DNA of 64,000 bases from Anaeromyxobacter soli (GTDB lineage: Bacteria; Myxococcota; Myxococcia; Myxococcales; Anaeromyxobacteraceae). The notes beneath the pieces were generated by a model, which saw nothing but the letters and a program-made list of their open reading frames with translations, was not told the origin of the DNA and did no database searches. The stretch lies in contig NZ_JAKZLF010000012.1 of the NCBI RefSeq assembly GCF_022808855.1, positions 1-64,000 on the forward strand, written 5' to 3'. Positions 45,901-54,102 of the stretch are shown here, one piece after another (within the stretch, counting starts at the first letter, position 1; every line of letters starts with the position of its first letter). The position numbers and the translations under genes are program-made.

Positions 45901-47040
45901 CTACTCGCGAGGCGGCTTCGTGTCGGCGGACGTGGCTCCGCGGGTGCGGCGGCGTCGTGCCTCGTCCGGCCCCGCGTCGGCTAGTTCCAGTGCTGCACCG
46001 GCCTCAAGCCGCCGGATGACCTCCCGGGCGTCCGCCTCGTCGACGATGTTGTACCGGTCGAACGTGCTTCTGGTCGTGTGCCCGGTGACCTTCATCACCT
46101 CCGACTCGGACGAGCCGCGCCGGCGCGCGTTCGTGCTGAAGCTCCGGCGCGTGTCGTGGAGCCAGACGCCCTCGATTCCGAGCTGCTTGCACACCCGCTT
46201 GAAGACTCGGTACGGGTCATCCCAGGGCGCGCCCGTCTCGGGGTTCACGAACACGTACTCGCCTCCGAGCGGCATCGGGAGCGAGCGGATGGCGGCGACG
46301 ACGCGATCGGTAAGCGGCACGACACGCGCCCTCCCCGTCTTGGTGTCCTCTGGGCGGAGGCGGATCGTTTTGCGCTCTAGATCGAGCGCCGCGGTGCGGA
46401 GGAGCCGGAGCTCCGTCTTCCGCATGCCCGTGTCGTAGTACGCGAGGAACATGGGCCCGAGGTGCGGCCCGGCAGCCGCCGCGATCTGTGCGATCTCCGC
46501 TTCCGTTATGGTGCGCTGCCGGACGTTGCTCTCCTCGAGCATCGGCACGTGGGCGATCGGGCTGTGCGGGATCCTCTCGCACTCGACCGCGTACGAATAC
46601 ATGCGCTTGAGGAGCGCGACCTCGCGGTTCAGCGTCGAATGGGACGGGGCCTTGCCCCGACGAGTCTCCTCGCCGAGTCGGGCCTCGCGGTACTCCTCGA
46701 CGTCGACGCGGGTGAGCGTCATGACCTCGCGATTACCGAGGTGACGGAGGACGTGCTCGGCCCTACCGCGGTCGGAGTTGTAGGAGCTGTTGTCCCGGCG
46801 GGTGATGGGCTCGTACTGCTCCCAGAGGTCGCGCACGGTGAGCGACATCGTGCGGCGTCGCTCGAGATACGTGTTGTCGAAGATCTCCTGCAGCGTCTTC
46901 GCCTCGAGCGCCTTCGCCTGCTCCCTCGTCGGGATCTTCCGCTTCCTGAACCGGACCTCCTGCCCGTTCGGCAGCTTCGCGGTGAGGTCGACCATCCATG
47001 CGGTCTTGCCTCCTGGTGTCGTGTACTTCTCAACGCCCAT
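45901..47040 (-). CDS. Tyrosine-type site-specific integrase
   Basis: The 379-residue recombinase has an N-terminal arm-binding region (KYTTPGGKTAWMVDLTAKLP). A SAM-like core-binding domain follows, then the catalytic domain with R207 (TGMRKTELR), K234 (DTKTGRARV), H295-xx-R298 (HDTRRS), H321 (GHTTRS) and nucleophile Y330 (FDRYN). All catalytic residues are present. The location close to tRNA-Arg supports integration there. It is convergent with the helicase gene and follows the excisionase-like gene on the same strand with a 42-bp gap. Confidence 0.95.
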   Translation of the reverse strand: MGVEKYTTPGGKTAWMVDLTAKLPNGQEVRFRKRKIPTREQAKALEAKTLQEIFDNTYLERRRTMSLTVRDLWEQYEPITRRDNSSYNSDRGRAEHVLRHLGNREVMTLTRVDVEEYREARLGEETRRGKAPSHSTLNREVALLKRMYSYAVECERIPHSPIAHVPMLEESNVRQRTITEAEIAQIAAAAGPHLGPMFLAYYDTGMRKTELRLLRTAALDLERKTIRLRPEDTKTGRARVVPLTDRVVAAIRSLPMPLGGEYVFVNPETGAPWDDPYRVFKRVCKQLGIEGVWLHDTRRSFSTNARRRGSSESEVMKVTGHTTRSTFDRYNIVDEADAREVIRRLEAGAALELADAGPDEARRRRTRGATSADTKPPRE

Positions 47041-47082
47041 GGCTCACGTCCTCTCGTGGAGGCGTGCGTCGTCTCCAAGCGT

Positions 47083-47484
47083 CTAGCGACCACGCGACCG
47101 CGACGCGATGAACTTCTCTAGGTCGACGCGACGGAAGAGCATGACGCGCGCGCCGCGACGCGCATGCGGAATCCCGTATCGATGGACAGCCTGGTAGAAG
47201 GCCTTCATCGACGTGAAGCGCAGGAACCAGGCCGCTTCAGCGGCGTCGAAGTTCGGCTGAGCGGGGTCGGTGGGGGCGTGCGGGGCGAGATGTTCACCCT
47301 TCGTGCGCTCCTCCTCACGCGAACCGGCGGAGCCGGCGTCCTGCTCGCGCGTTTCGGACGCAACAACCGACAGCGGGGCCGACGCCGGCACCTGGATCTG
47401 AGTCCCGACTTGGGCGCGAACCTCCTCCGCCACGATCTCCCGCATCTCCTTGACGAGTTTCCGGACAGCGCTGTCCATCCCCAT
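47083..47484 (-). CDS. Excisionase-like HTH protein
   Basis: The 133-residue protein has a variable N-terminal half. Its C-terminal helix-turn-helix/wing (FDAAEAAWFLRFTSMKAFYQ and the following ARRGARVMLFRRVDLEKFIA) is the HTH_17/excisionase pattern. Such proteins bend att-site DNA and direct the integrase to excise. It lies directly upstream of the integrase, and two palindromes sit in its own leader. Confidence 0.75.
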   Translation of the reverse strand: MGMDSAVRKLVKEMREIVAEEVRAQVGTQIQVPASAPLSVVASETREQDAGSAGSREEERTKGEHLAPHAPTDPAQPNFDAAEAAWFLRFTSMKAFYQAVHRYGIPHARRGARVMLFRRVDLEKFIASRSRGR

Positions 47485-47546
47485 AGCGATCCCCTCGAAC
47501 GTCGATACCGATCGCGAACGACGGCATCATCGCTCCCTTCTGGGGC

Positions 47547-47569
47547 GATGTAGGCGTGTCGCCTACATC
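47547..47569. repeat. Perfect 10-bp inverted repeat upstream of the excisionase-like gene
   Basis: GATGTAGGCG (47547-47556) and CGCCTACATC (47560-47569) are separated by 3 bp. The site is about 60 bp upstream of the excisionase-like gene (minus strand), where an operator or recombination-factor site would be expected. Confidence 0.75.
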
Positions 47570-47605
47570 CACGGAGACTGGCATGCGCCGGTGTAGATGT
47601 CAACA

Positions 47606-47623
47606 GGATGCTACATAGCATCC
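47606..47623. repeat. 18-bp palindrome sharing CTACAT with the neighbouring repeat
   Basis: GGATGCTA (47606-47613) and TAGCATCC (47616-47623) are perfect arms around CA. The CTACAT at its centre also occurs in the 47547 repeat, and a related GTGTAGATG lies between the two. It could be a second site for the same protein. Confidence 0.65.
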
Positions 47624-47709
47624 GCCATGCACGCTTGGCCGTCCAGACGCGACGATGCGGACGCTGCCGCACAGGCATCCGCCGGTGAAGCGCTCGGGTC
47701 CTTCCACGC

Positions 47710-48264
47710 TCATCCCGCTTTGCGACGGAAGTGGAGCGCCTGCACGCCGGACTTGAACCGCTGCGTCGATAGGAGCTGGAGATGCCGCGCACTCGACAGG
47801 CCATGAAACAACGTCGGCCCGCGTCCACTGATGATGGGATGAACGACGATGCGGTACTCGTCGATGAGCCCCAACTCCTCGAGCGCAGCCGCGAGCTTGG
47901 GCGCTCCGACGAGGACACCCCGCTCGGTCTTCGCTTTCAGCGCCGAGATCGCCTCGCGAAGGTCACCCTCCACCTTGATCGTGTTCTGCCACGGAAAGTC
48001 GCTCCGCGAGCCCGACACGACGTACTTCGCCTTCGCCTCGAGCTTCTGTGCCCACTCGCGCATCGCGCGCGGCGCCTTTTCGTCGCGTGCCACCGCGGGC
48101 CAGGCCCCCTCCATCAGCTCGTAGGTGTTGCGCCCGAAGAGCATCGCCCCGCTCTGATCCATGAGCTGCGTCCAATAGTCGTGCAGCTCGTCGTCCACGA
48201 TCCCCTGGGTGTGATCGGTGCACCCGTCCACAGTCACGTTGAGACCGAAGGTGAGGAGGCCCAT
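47710..48264 (-). CDS. Dihydrofolate reductase-like protein (RibD C-terminal domain family)
   Basis: The 184-residue protein starts MGLLTFGLNVTVDGCTDH and has the RibD_C signatures MLFGRNTYELMEG, KYVVSGSRSDFPWQN, and LIDEYRIVVHPIISGRGPTL then LFHG. These proteins bind NADPH and are annotated as dihydrofolate reductase family, but most have unknown substrates. Single copies of this type are common cargo. It is isolated, with about 225 bp and 285 bp free on its two sides. Confidence 0.88.
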   Translation of the reverse strand: MGLLTFGLNVTVDGCTDHTQGIVDDELHDYWTQLMDQSGAMLFGRNTYELMEGAWPAVARDEKAPRAMREWAQKLEAKAKYVVSGSRSDFPWQNTIKVEGDLREAISALKAKTERGVLVGAPKLAAALEELGLIDEYRIVVHPIISGRGPTLFHGLSSARHLQLLSTQRFKSGVQALHFRRKAG

Positions 48265-48548
48265 GGCGTGGGATTCTATGCGGAAGCGCGAGCAGACAGG
48301 AGACCTACGTCAACACGACCATTCCCGGCCGGTTTACAGACATCTGGCACGAAGATCCGGCGACGTTCCGCGTGAGCGCGGGAGCCGGGGGGTGCCACGC
48401 GAGTACGCGCGCAGCGTGCGCGGGACAGCAAAGCGCGCGACTCCCCGACCGGTGACCCCACAGCAGCTTGCGGGCGCGCGCGAGCAGCGGACCGGAATCG
48501 CCCAGCCCGCGCGAGCGCATGGCGCGCTACGCGGGGTCGGTGCGACGG
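48265..48548. other. 284-bp intergenic stretch without a recognisable gene
   Basis: No frame in this stretch has both a ribosome site and protein-like composition. Short frames here are Arg/Ala-rich. No clear promoter or hairpin was found. Confidence 0.5.
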
Positions 48549-49436
48549 TTACGTCTCCTCCTCGCGTTCCGCCAGGCGCCCACTGCTGTGCCACTCGAAC
48601 ACTTCGTGCTCGGCAGGTTTCCAGGCGGTGCGCCAGCGCTCCAGCTGCGCTCCCGTCGCAAACTCACGCCAGCGCCGCGAGGGCCCCTTGTCGTTCCAGT
48701 GGAAGCCTGGACGGTCCTGGGCCCGGCCGTGGTCCTTGGGTAGGTAGCGCACCAGGAGGCTGAGGACGCGCTCCTCCTCGGTGGTGTCGAGTGGGCGCAG
48801 GCCCGCGCGATTGAGGAAGTGGTCGCGCCTCTCCATGCGGCCGAGCAGGAGAAACCCCTCCTTGCGGGACGCCTGCTTGTCGGCCACCTCCAGGACCTCC
48901 TCGCCCAAATCGATAAAGAGCCGCTTCTTGGCCGCGAGGAACGACGTCCGCGGGCGCCGCCACAACCAGTACGCGAAGCCGGCAGGCGGGGGCGGCAGCC
49001 CGCCCCATGGCGGCACATCGACTCGCTCGATGCGCGCCACGTCGTCGAGGCCGAACTCATTGAGGCCGAACACCATCCTGCGGCCATCCAGGAGCCAAAT
49101 CATCCGGCCGTAGAACGCCTCGCGCTCGCGAATCTCCTCCGGGGCGATGGGCGAGTGCTGTAACTCGATGACGCCCTTGGGCGTGCGGATGTCCGCGCGG
49201 TGCTCGCCCATCACCACCTCGCGCTGATCCGGCTCCGCGCGCAGCTTCCACCAGTGGTGCCAGGGCGTCTCGCTCTCCGCCCACGTGTCGCATGAGGCGC
49301 CTCGTTCGTGCGCCCAGTACCAGTCGACAACTTCTCCACACCGGGCTCGCACCACCCGCCGGCACAAGGGGCACACCGCGCTCGCTTTCGGCCACGCCTC
49401 CACGCGCGCGCCGCTGCCGTCGTCCGCGAAGAACAT
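48549..49436 (-). CDS. CoiA-like competence-family nuclease
   Basis: The 295-residue protein starts at the ATG at 49436 with AGGAGG upstream. It has an N-terminal zinc-ribbon-like segment (SAVCPLCRRVVRARCGE), a WAHE motif, and ETPWHHWWK. The CoiA core EHRADIRTPKGVIELQHSPI then gives the D82...E91-x-Q93 PD-(D/E)xK-like site, followed by EEIREREAFYGRMIWLLDG. CoiA in streptococci acts in transformation; distant relatives in other phyla are often lone genes on islands and may cut DNA. It stands alone, about 125 bp from the next gene. Confidence 0.8.
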   Translation of the reverse strand: MFFADDGSGARVEAWPKASAVCPLCRRVVRARCGEVVDWYWAHERGASCDTWAESETPWHHWWKLRAEPDQREVVMGEHRADIRTPKGVIELQHSPIAPEEIREREAFYGRMIWLLDGRRMVFGLNEFGLDDVARIERVDVPPWGGLPPPPAGFAYWLWRRPRTSFLAAKKRLFIDLGEEVLEVADKQASRKEGFLLLGRMERRDHFLNRAGLRPLDTTEEERVLSLLVRYLPKDHGRAQDRPGFHWNDKGPSRRWREFATGAQLERWRTAWKPAEHEVFEWHSSGRLAEREEET

Positions 49437-49562
49437 CGGCCCGCCCTCCTGCGGGTGCCGCGCACGCTCCCTGTGAGCGCCCGGGCCGCTTCGTCGTGGT
49501 GATGATATCAGTCGCGACCAAGGCCCTCGAGCTACGCACGCCAGCCGAGGTTCGTCGGGCTG

Positions 49563-50189
49563 TTACTGCACGCTCGCGGTTGGCAGGTGGTACGAGCGGC
49601 GCCCGTCGTCTGGGAGCCATCCGCGCGATCGGTCCACGTCGCATGTGCCGTGGTCGGGCAGATCGTCCGCCGCGGACATGGCCTTCTCCTGCAGGTCCCA
49701 CGTGCCCTTCTCGATGCTCCGCTTCATGCTTCGGGAGTACTCCAAGACCTCGCCTTGGCACCTATCGAACGACCAAGTGTCTCTCGGGAAGAACTCTTGC
49801 TTTTTGATGCACAGCGGCGGCACATCCCGGGCATCCAGGTTGTAGTAACGGTCGATCGGGACATCGACCTCTGCGCACTGCACAACAGCAGCCTGCTCGA
49901 CTCGCCTTCCGCTCGAAGCACCCGCGTTCAAGCATTCGAGGGTGCTCCGGGAACGATCAACGAACACGTTGAAGTTCGTCCGCAGGTCCTCGATAACGCA
50001 CTCGCACCACTGATCAAGCGCGGCCGCGAAGCTCTGCATATCGATCCTGCACGCCGCGAACTGGTCGTTGTACTTGAACCCACCATCGAAACTCGCCGAC
50101 GTGAGGCATATCGGCTCCATCGGCATCATCGGAATCGGACAGGTGCTCGGGTAACTCTGCGTAGGCCATGGCCTGCTCACCATCGGCAC
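49563..50189 (-). pseudogene. Exported-type protein of the Hsp70 operon, probably frameshifted near its start
   Basis: The frame from 50189 encodes CPIPMMPMEPICLTSASFDG then GFKYNDQFAACRIDMQSFAA, LDQWCECVIEDLRTNFNVFV, with about nine Cys in all. That composition fits an envelope protein, yet this frame has no signal peptide and meets a stop upstream. A signal-like stretch (GRFLIASVCVVLGEQRVRAD) lies just upstream in another frame (about 50260-50190). It directly follows the stop of the 199-residue gene. A single indel would join the two. It is the last gene of the chaperone operon. A sequencing error is possible. Confidence 0.5.
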
Positions 50190-50251
50190 GCACGCGTTGT
50201 TCGCCCAGCACGACGCACACAGAGGCGATCAGGAAGCGTCCGTATCGCCAG

Positions 50252-50851
50252 TCACACGTCTGCAACGGCCCTCCGCGCCTCGGTGAAAACACGGGTCAGG
50301 ACGGCTCCGTAGCGGCGCTCCAGCTCCTCGGCGTCCCCCCGGCCACCGAAGGAGGGCATGAGATCATCGTACGCAGCCTGGAAGGGACGAGGTGCGTTGG
50401 CGCGAACCGCGGCCGTGAGTTCGGCGATGCACCTTTCGGCGGACGAGAACCGACTGTCGACGAGAGATCGCATCGGCTCGCGTTCGCTGGGAGTGGGCGG
50501 AATGTACGGAAGCGGCTTCTTTCCCTTCTCAACCATCATCGCGTTCATGAGCTGCGACATCCGCTGATGCCGTGCGAGCTGCTGTCTTGCCAGCAATTCC
50601 TTGAACCAATCTGCAAACGTAGCGAGGACTTTGACGCGACTGTCGTTTCGAACCGCGTACGCAGAGGCAGCCATCACGTAGCCCAGCCTGATAGCGCAAT
50701 CCGATGGGTGGATCATGACGGCAAGCATCGCCTCGTGTTCCGACACGATTCCTCGCTCAAGCGCATCCAATAGGAACGCTTTGCCGACAGTCTTAGCGCA
50801 CGCGTAGAGTTGCCGCGCTTTCACTCGCTCACGACCGCCCAAGGAACTCAT
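50252..50851 (-). CDS. Unknown helical protein of the Hsp70 operon
   Basis: The 199-residue protein has no signal peptide or membrane segment and is predicted mostly helical (KARQLYACAKTVGKAFLLDA, YVMAASAYAVRNDSRVKVLA, LARQQLARHQRMSQLMNAMM). I do not recognise a family. The ATG overlaps the stop of the membrane-protein gene (ATGA), so it belongs to the chaperone operon. Confidence 0.65.
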   Translation of the reverse strand: MSSLGGRERVKARQLYACAKTVGKAFLLDALERGIVSEHEAMLAVMIHPSDCAIRLGYVMAASAYAVRNDSRVKVLATFADWFKELLARQQLARHQRMSQLMNAMMVEKGKKPLPYIPPTPSEREPMRSLVDSRFSSAERCIAELTAAVRANAPRPFQAAYDDLMPSFGGRGDAEELERRYGAVLTRVFTEARRAVADV

Positions 50852-51603
50852 TCCGTGCGACCCTCCACCGCGCCCGCGCGCTTGCGGCCGGACCTCAGCC
50901 TGGCGCGCGCTTCTGCGGACAGCTGCGCGTCTCGTTCGGTTGCCTGCTTCCGGACGGATTCCAGCGTGCCCCGCGTGTACTGGAAGCTCCCGCAGCGGCT
51001 GTTGTAGTCCTCGACGAAGCGATTGAAGGCGGCGACCTGCGCGTTGTTGAGGACCAGGGGCTCCATCTTCGAGATGCGAGTGTCCTCGAAGACGCAGTAC
51101 CTCACCTCAGCCGTCGAGAGCCTCAGATTGCGTCCGACCTGCGGACGGTTTTCAGAGTAGTCCTCCACTGGAGGGGTGTACGGAACCGCTGAGGTGCTAC
51201 GCACAGCAGGAGATGGGGCAGCACCTGTCGACGAGGAGTAGCTGCTGGCGTAGCTCGTCGGGCTGCTCGATTTCCGTGAGCCAGACTCACACATGCTGAA
51301 CAGGCTGATGGCTCCGCCGACGAGGATCACCCACCCGTACGGCATCCGCAGAATGAAGACGAAGAACCCCACGATACCCTGGAGCACCGCAGCCGCGGGC
51401 GCTTTCCTTGGCGCGCGGCCATGCAGGAAGTTCGTCGCCCACCGCTCGTCGTCGATGTCGTCAGGCCATTCGTCCGCCATCCCCTCGCCGGCTGCAACGA
51501 CCGCAGCTCGCAGGTCGATCCCGATATCCGAGACAAGCTCTGCGAGCCCCGCGAAACCTTGCGGTGGCTCGAGCTCACTGCGGACCATCCCCTCGGCCGT
51601 CAT
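50848..51603 (-). CDS. Membrane protein with conserved Cys-containing C-terminal domain, Hsp70-operon member
   Basis: The 251-residue protein has a soluble N-terminus and one or two hydrophobic segments at about 73-104 (GIVGFFVFILRMPYGWVILV, GGAISLFSMC). A Ser-rich linker leads to a C-terminal domain with LSTAEVRYCVFEDTRISKME, NNAQVAAFNRFVEDYNSRCG and SFQYTRGTLESVRKQA. I recall this RYC...FN..V.DYNSRCG(S)F.Y...ALE signature from J-domain-associated proteins of proteobacteria; that is memory, not a search. Two Cys could pair outside the cytoplasm. It begins 13 bp after the J-like gene, with AGGGGG upstream. Confidence 0.7.
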   Translation of the reverse strand: MTAEGMVRSELEPPQGFAGLAELVSDIGIDLRAAVVAAGEGMADEWPDDIDDERWATNFLHGRAPRKAPAAAVLQGIVGFFVFILRMPYGWVILVGGAISLFSMCESGSRKSSSPTSYASSYSSSTGAAPSPAVRSTSAVPYTPPVEDYSENRPQVGRNLRLSTAEVRYCVFEDTRISKMEPLVLNNAQVAAFNRFVEDYNSRCGSFQYTRGTLESVRKQATERDAQLSAEARARLRSGRKRAGAVEGRTE

Positions 51604-51616
51604 GAATGCCCCCTAT

Positions 51617-52654
51617 TCACGCCTTTGCCGCTCGCGCGAGCCTTTCGAGCGCTTCCATGTCCTTGCTAATCAGCTCGACGATACGCGGGACTTCTGCGAA
51701 GACATCTCGCACGAGCTTCGTGAGCTCCTCGGCTGCCCACCGCATCCCGTGCTCGTTGTTGAGCTGCAGCGCCACGTTCCGGACGCTCGTCGCAACGTCG
51801 AAGCTCAGCGCGTGGTCCATGCCGCGACTCATCGCGCTCAACTGAATCGGCTGCGCGACTGAGTCCCAGTTTCTGAGTACTCGCTTCACGCCGCGCAACA
51901 GCTTGGTCACGTTCTCTCTCGAGGCACCTGCTTCCGCTGCCTTCCGTATCGCCTCGAACAGTCGCTCGAGGTTCTCCGCTTCCCGCTCTAGGAAGGCCTT
52001 GGCCTCGCCCTCGAATGTATCGACGAGGTTGTCAACCAGCAGCGGCGCGTGCGATCGCCCCTTCTGCGAAGACTGCTCCACGACTCGCGTCACAACAGCG
52101 ACGATGTCCCGGCTCGTCATGCGGTCGAGAGCGGTCCTGATCGCGGCGCGGTAATACTCCCGGCGCTCGGAAAGGGCGTGGTCCAGAAGCGCGTCATCGG
52201 TGATCGGCGGAAACCCTGCTGCTGCGCGATCCTCATTCAGAAGGGCTCGAATGTGACCGCGATCCGCGCGCTCGTCAGCCAGCGCTAGGGCTCGAATGCG
52301 TTCGACGGCCTCGTCGACGGATAGCGACGTCTTGCAGCGACCGAGCATCGAAGCGATGAAGTTCGCCGCTCCGAGCGGAGTAAGTTCCCCACGCCGGGCA
52401 CTCTCCCTGGCTGGTCCGCTCGAGCCAGCCTCGAGGGCCCGCAATAGCTCTCGGACCTTGTCGGCAGGCGTGCCGGGAAGCCACGCAATCTCCGCGGCCA
52501 CTCGATTCCGAGGGTTCGTCAGGTCCGCGCGCGCCTTGGAACACACGCCAGGATCGCCAGACAAGGCTCGTTCTTCGGCGAGTTCCAGCACTCGCCGCCG
52601 ATCGTCCCTGGTCGTGGCTCCGAGGAGATGGAACGGGTTCTCGAGCAAGTTCAT
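51617..52654 (-). CDS. Degenerate J-like protein lacking HPD
   Basis: The 345-residue protein begins NPFHLLGATTRDDRRRVLEL, as J-domains do (xPFxLLG..., helix II). It continues through a short loop GDPG to ARADLTNPRNRVAAEIAWL, which resembles helix III and IV with the L-T-N-P-R-N-R ending of J-domains. The HPD tripeptide needed to trigger Hsp70 ATPase is absent. The remaining 280 residues are helical, with no membrane segment. ATGA overlap with the AAA+ gene places it in the operon, next to the Hsp70 genes. The J relationship is inferred from sequence pattern only. Confidence 0.6.
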   Translation of the reverse strand: MNLLENPFHLLGATTRDDRRRVLELAEERALSGDPGVCSKARADLTNPRNRVAAEIAWLPGTPADKVRELLRALEAGSSGPARESARRGELTPLGAANFIASMLGRCKTSLSVDEAVERIRALALADERADRGHIRALLNEDRAAAGFPPITDDALLDHALSERREYYRAAIRTALDRMTSRDIVAVVTRVVEQSSQKGRSHAPLLVDNLVDTFEGEAKAFLEREAENLERLFEAIRKAAEAGASRENVTKLLRGVKRVLRNWDSVAQPIQLSAMSRGMDHALSFDVATSVRNVALQLNNEHGMRWAAEELTKLVRDVFAEVPRIVELISKDMEALERLARAAKA

Positions 52655-54102
52655 TCGCGTCTGAATCCGATTGGGTTCGCAGCGGCACTGATGTCTGATC
52701 GCGGAGGTAGCGACCGCAGCGCGTCCTCCAAGCTCCTCTGATCCAGGGACGTCCTGCCACTCCTTGCCGCCAGGCGAGCAGCCTCCCGGACGGCGAAGGA
52801 GACGTCGGACAAAGGGCGTCCCAGAAGCGCTGGCACGAGCGCGGTGGTGTTCACCGCCGCTCCACCCGGACGCCCTTCCAAGAGCGAGGCGAGAAGGGAT
52901 CGGACCTCCTCCTCACTGGGCATTCCAACCTGAATGACGTGATCGAAGCGGCCCCGTCTCAAAATCGCCGGGTCGATCATCTCGATCCGGTTCGTCATAC
53001 CGATGAGCAGCACGTGGTTCTTGATCGCGTCCGGGATCCGCCGCAGGAATTCGGCCACTTCTTCGACGTGGTGAAGTCCCTGGCTGCCCCCGAGCTGCCG
53101 ATCCGACAGGAACGACTCCATCTCGTCGATGACGACTACGGCGGGCGAAGCCTTGAGCGCATCCTCGAACGCCTTCGCGATCTTCTTTCCAGTTTCGTGA
53201 ATGTAGGGACTGCCGATCGTGCTCGAGTCGATGGAGAAGCTCGGCCATCCGAGGTACTCGACCACCCGCTCGACGGCAAAGGTCTTGCCGCACCCTGGTG
53301 GTCCGTGGAGCACGACAGGCGACGGGAAGTCGATCCCGAGCGCCCGATAGGTTTCCGCGTTCTCGACGATGTCGACGACGTGCTCTCGAAAGAACCGCTC
53401 GAGGTCGGCGCGCCCGGGTAGGCGAAACGGCACCTTCGTCTCGCGCTCCTGCGCATGCGGGTCTCGGACAGCAGCTGGACGGATTGACTCCGCCGCGACG
53501 GGGCCGACCGAAATTGCCACTCCCGCGTCGGTCCCGGGAACAGCGTATCCCCCAGCCTCCAGCAGCGCGCGCAGGTCCATCGGGGTGAGCCAACTCAGGA
53601 GGGACACCAACCGCCTGAATGACCTCGCAGACACTCGCACGCCGCCGGACAACCACCTGCCAAGGACGAGATCGTCCGGCGCCGCCTCGGAGAGCGACCA
53701 AGTCGGAAGCAGGCGCGACAAGCGCTCGACGTAGATGCTGTCGTGGAGAGGGGCGGACGGAAGGACGCGGCGCGTCTCGCGCAGCGAGACGGCAAAAGCG
53801 ATTGCCTCAGCTTGGCTCGACGGCGACGTAGCCGACTCGAGCGGCACCAGCGTGTGACGCGGCTCGCTCAGAAGGACCTGAAATACGTCGTTTCCAAAGC
53901 GAATAGGAGACAGCGTTCCTTCACTGAGCACGCCCTCAGAGACCCACCTCGTCGCGAGCGCGTCCTTCGCGATCAGCGCCCTGCCCCCGGATGTCGTCTC
54001 GAACACCTGCCAGTCCTGACCCTCGTACAAGGCCGCCCGGCACGCTGCCCCCCCGGGGAGGTTCAGGCCGACAGGGAACCAGGGATCAGAGACCACGCTC
54101 AC
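52651..54102 (-). CDS. AAA+ ATPase of the Hsp70 operon
   Basis: The 483-residue protein starts at a GTG in a GTGA overlap with the Hsp70 gene. Residues 1-230 are a unique N-terminal region. The AAA+ core has Walker A HGPPGCGKTFAVERV (266-280), Walker B AVVVIDEMESF (321-331), sensor-1 LLIGMTNRIEMIDP (365-378), and the Arg-finger region ILRRGRFDHVI (380-390). This is the classic FtsH/Cdc48-like AAA+ subtype, with no protease motif. In cooperation with Hsp70 it could remodel or disaggregate proteins, as ClpB does. It is only a single-ring enzyme, so the analogy is inference. Confidence 0.88.
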   Translation of the reverse strand: MSVVSDPWFPVGLNLPGGAACRAALYEGQDWQVFETTSGGRALIAKDALATRWVSEGVLSEGTLSPIRFGNDVFQVLLSEPRHTLVPLESATSPSSQAEAIAFAVSLRETRRVLPSAPLHDSIYVERLSRLLPTWSLSEAAPDDLVLGRWLSGGVRVSARSFRRLVSLLSWLTPMDLRALLEAGGYAVPGTDAGVAISVGPVAAESIRPAAVRDPHAQERETKVPFRLPGRADLERFFREHVVDIVENAETYRALGIDFPSPVVLHGPPGCGKTFAVERVVEYLGWPSFSIDSSTIGSPYIHETGKKIAKAFEDALKASPAVVVIDEMESFLSDRQLGGSQGLHHVEEVAEFLRRIPDAIKNHVLLIGMTNRIEMIDPAILRRGRFDHVIQVGMPSEEEVRSLLASLLEGRPGGAAVNTTALVPALLGRPLSDVSFAVREAARLAARSGRTSLDQRSLEDALRSLPPRSDISAAANPIGFRRE

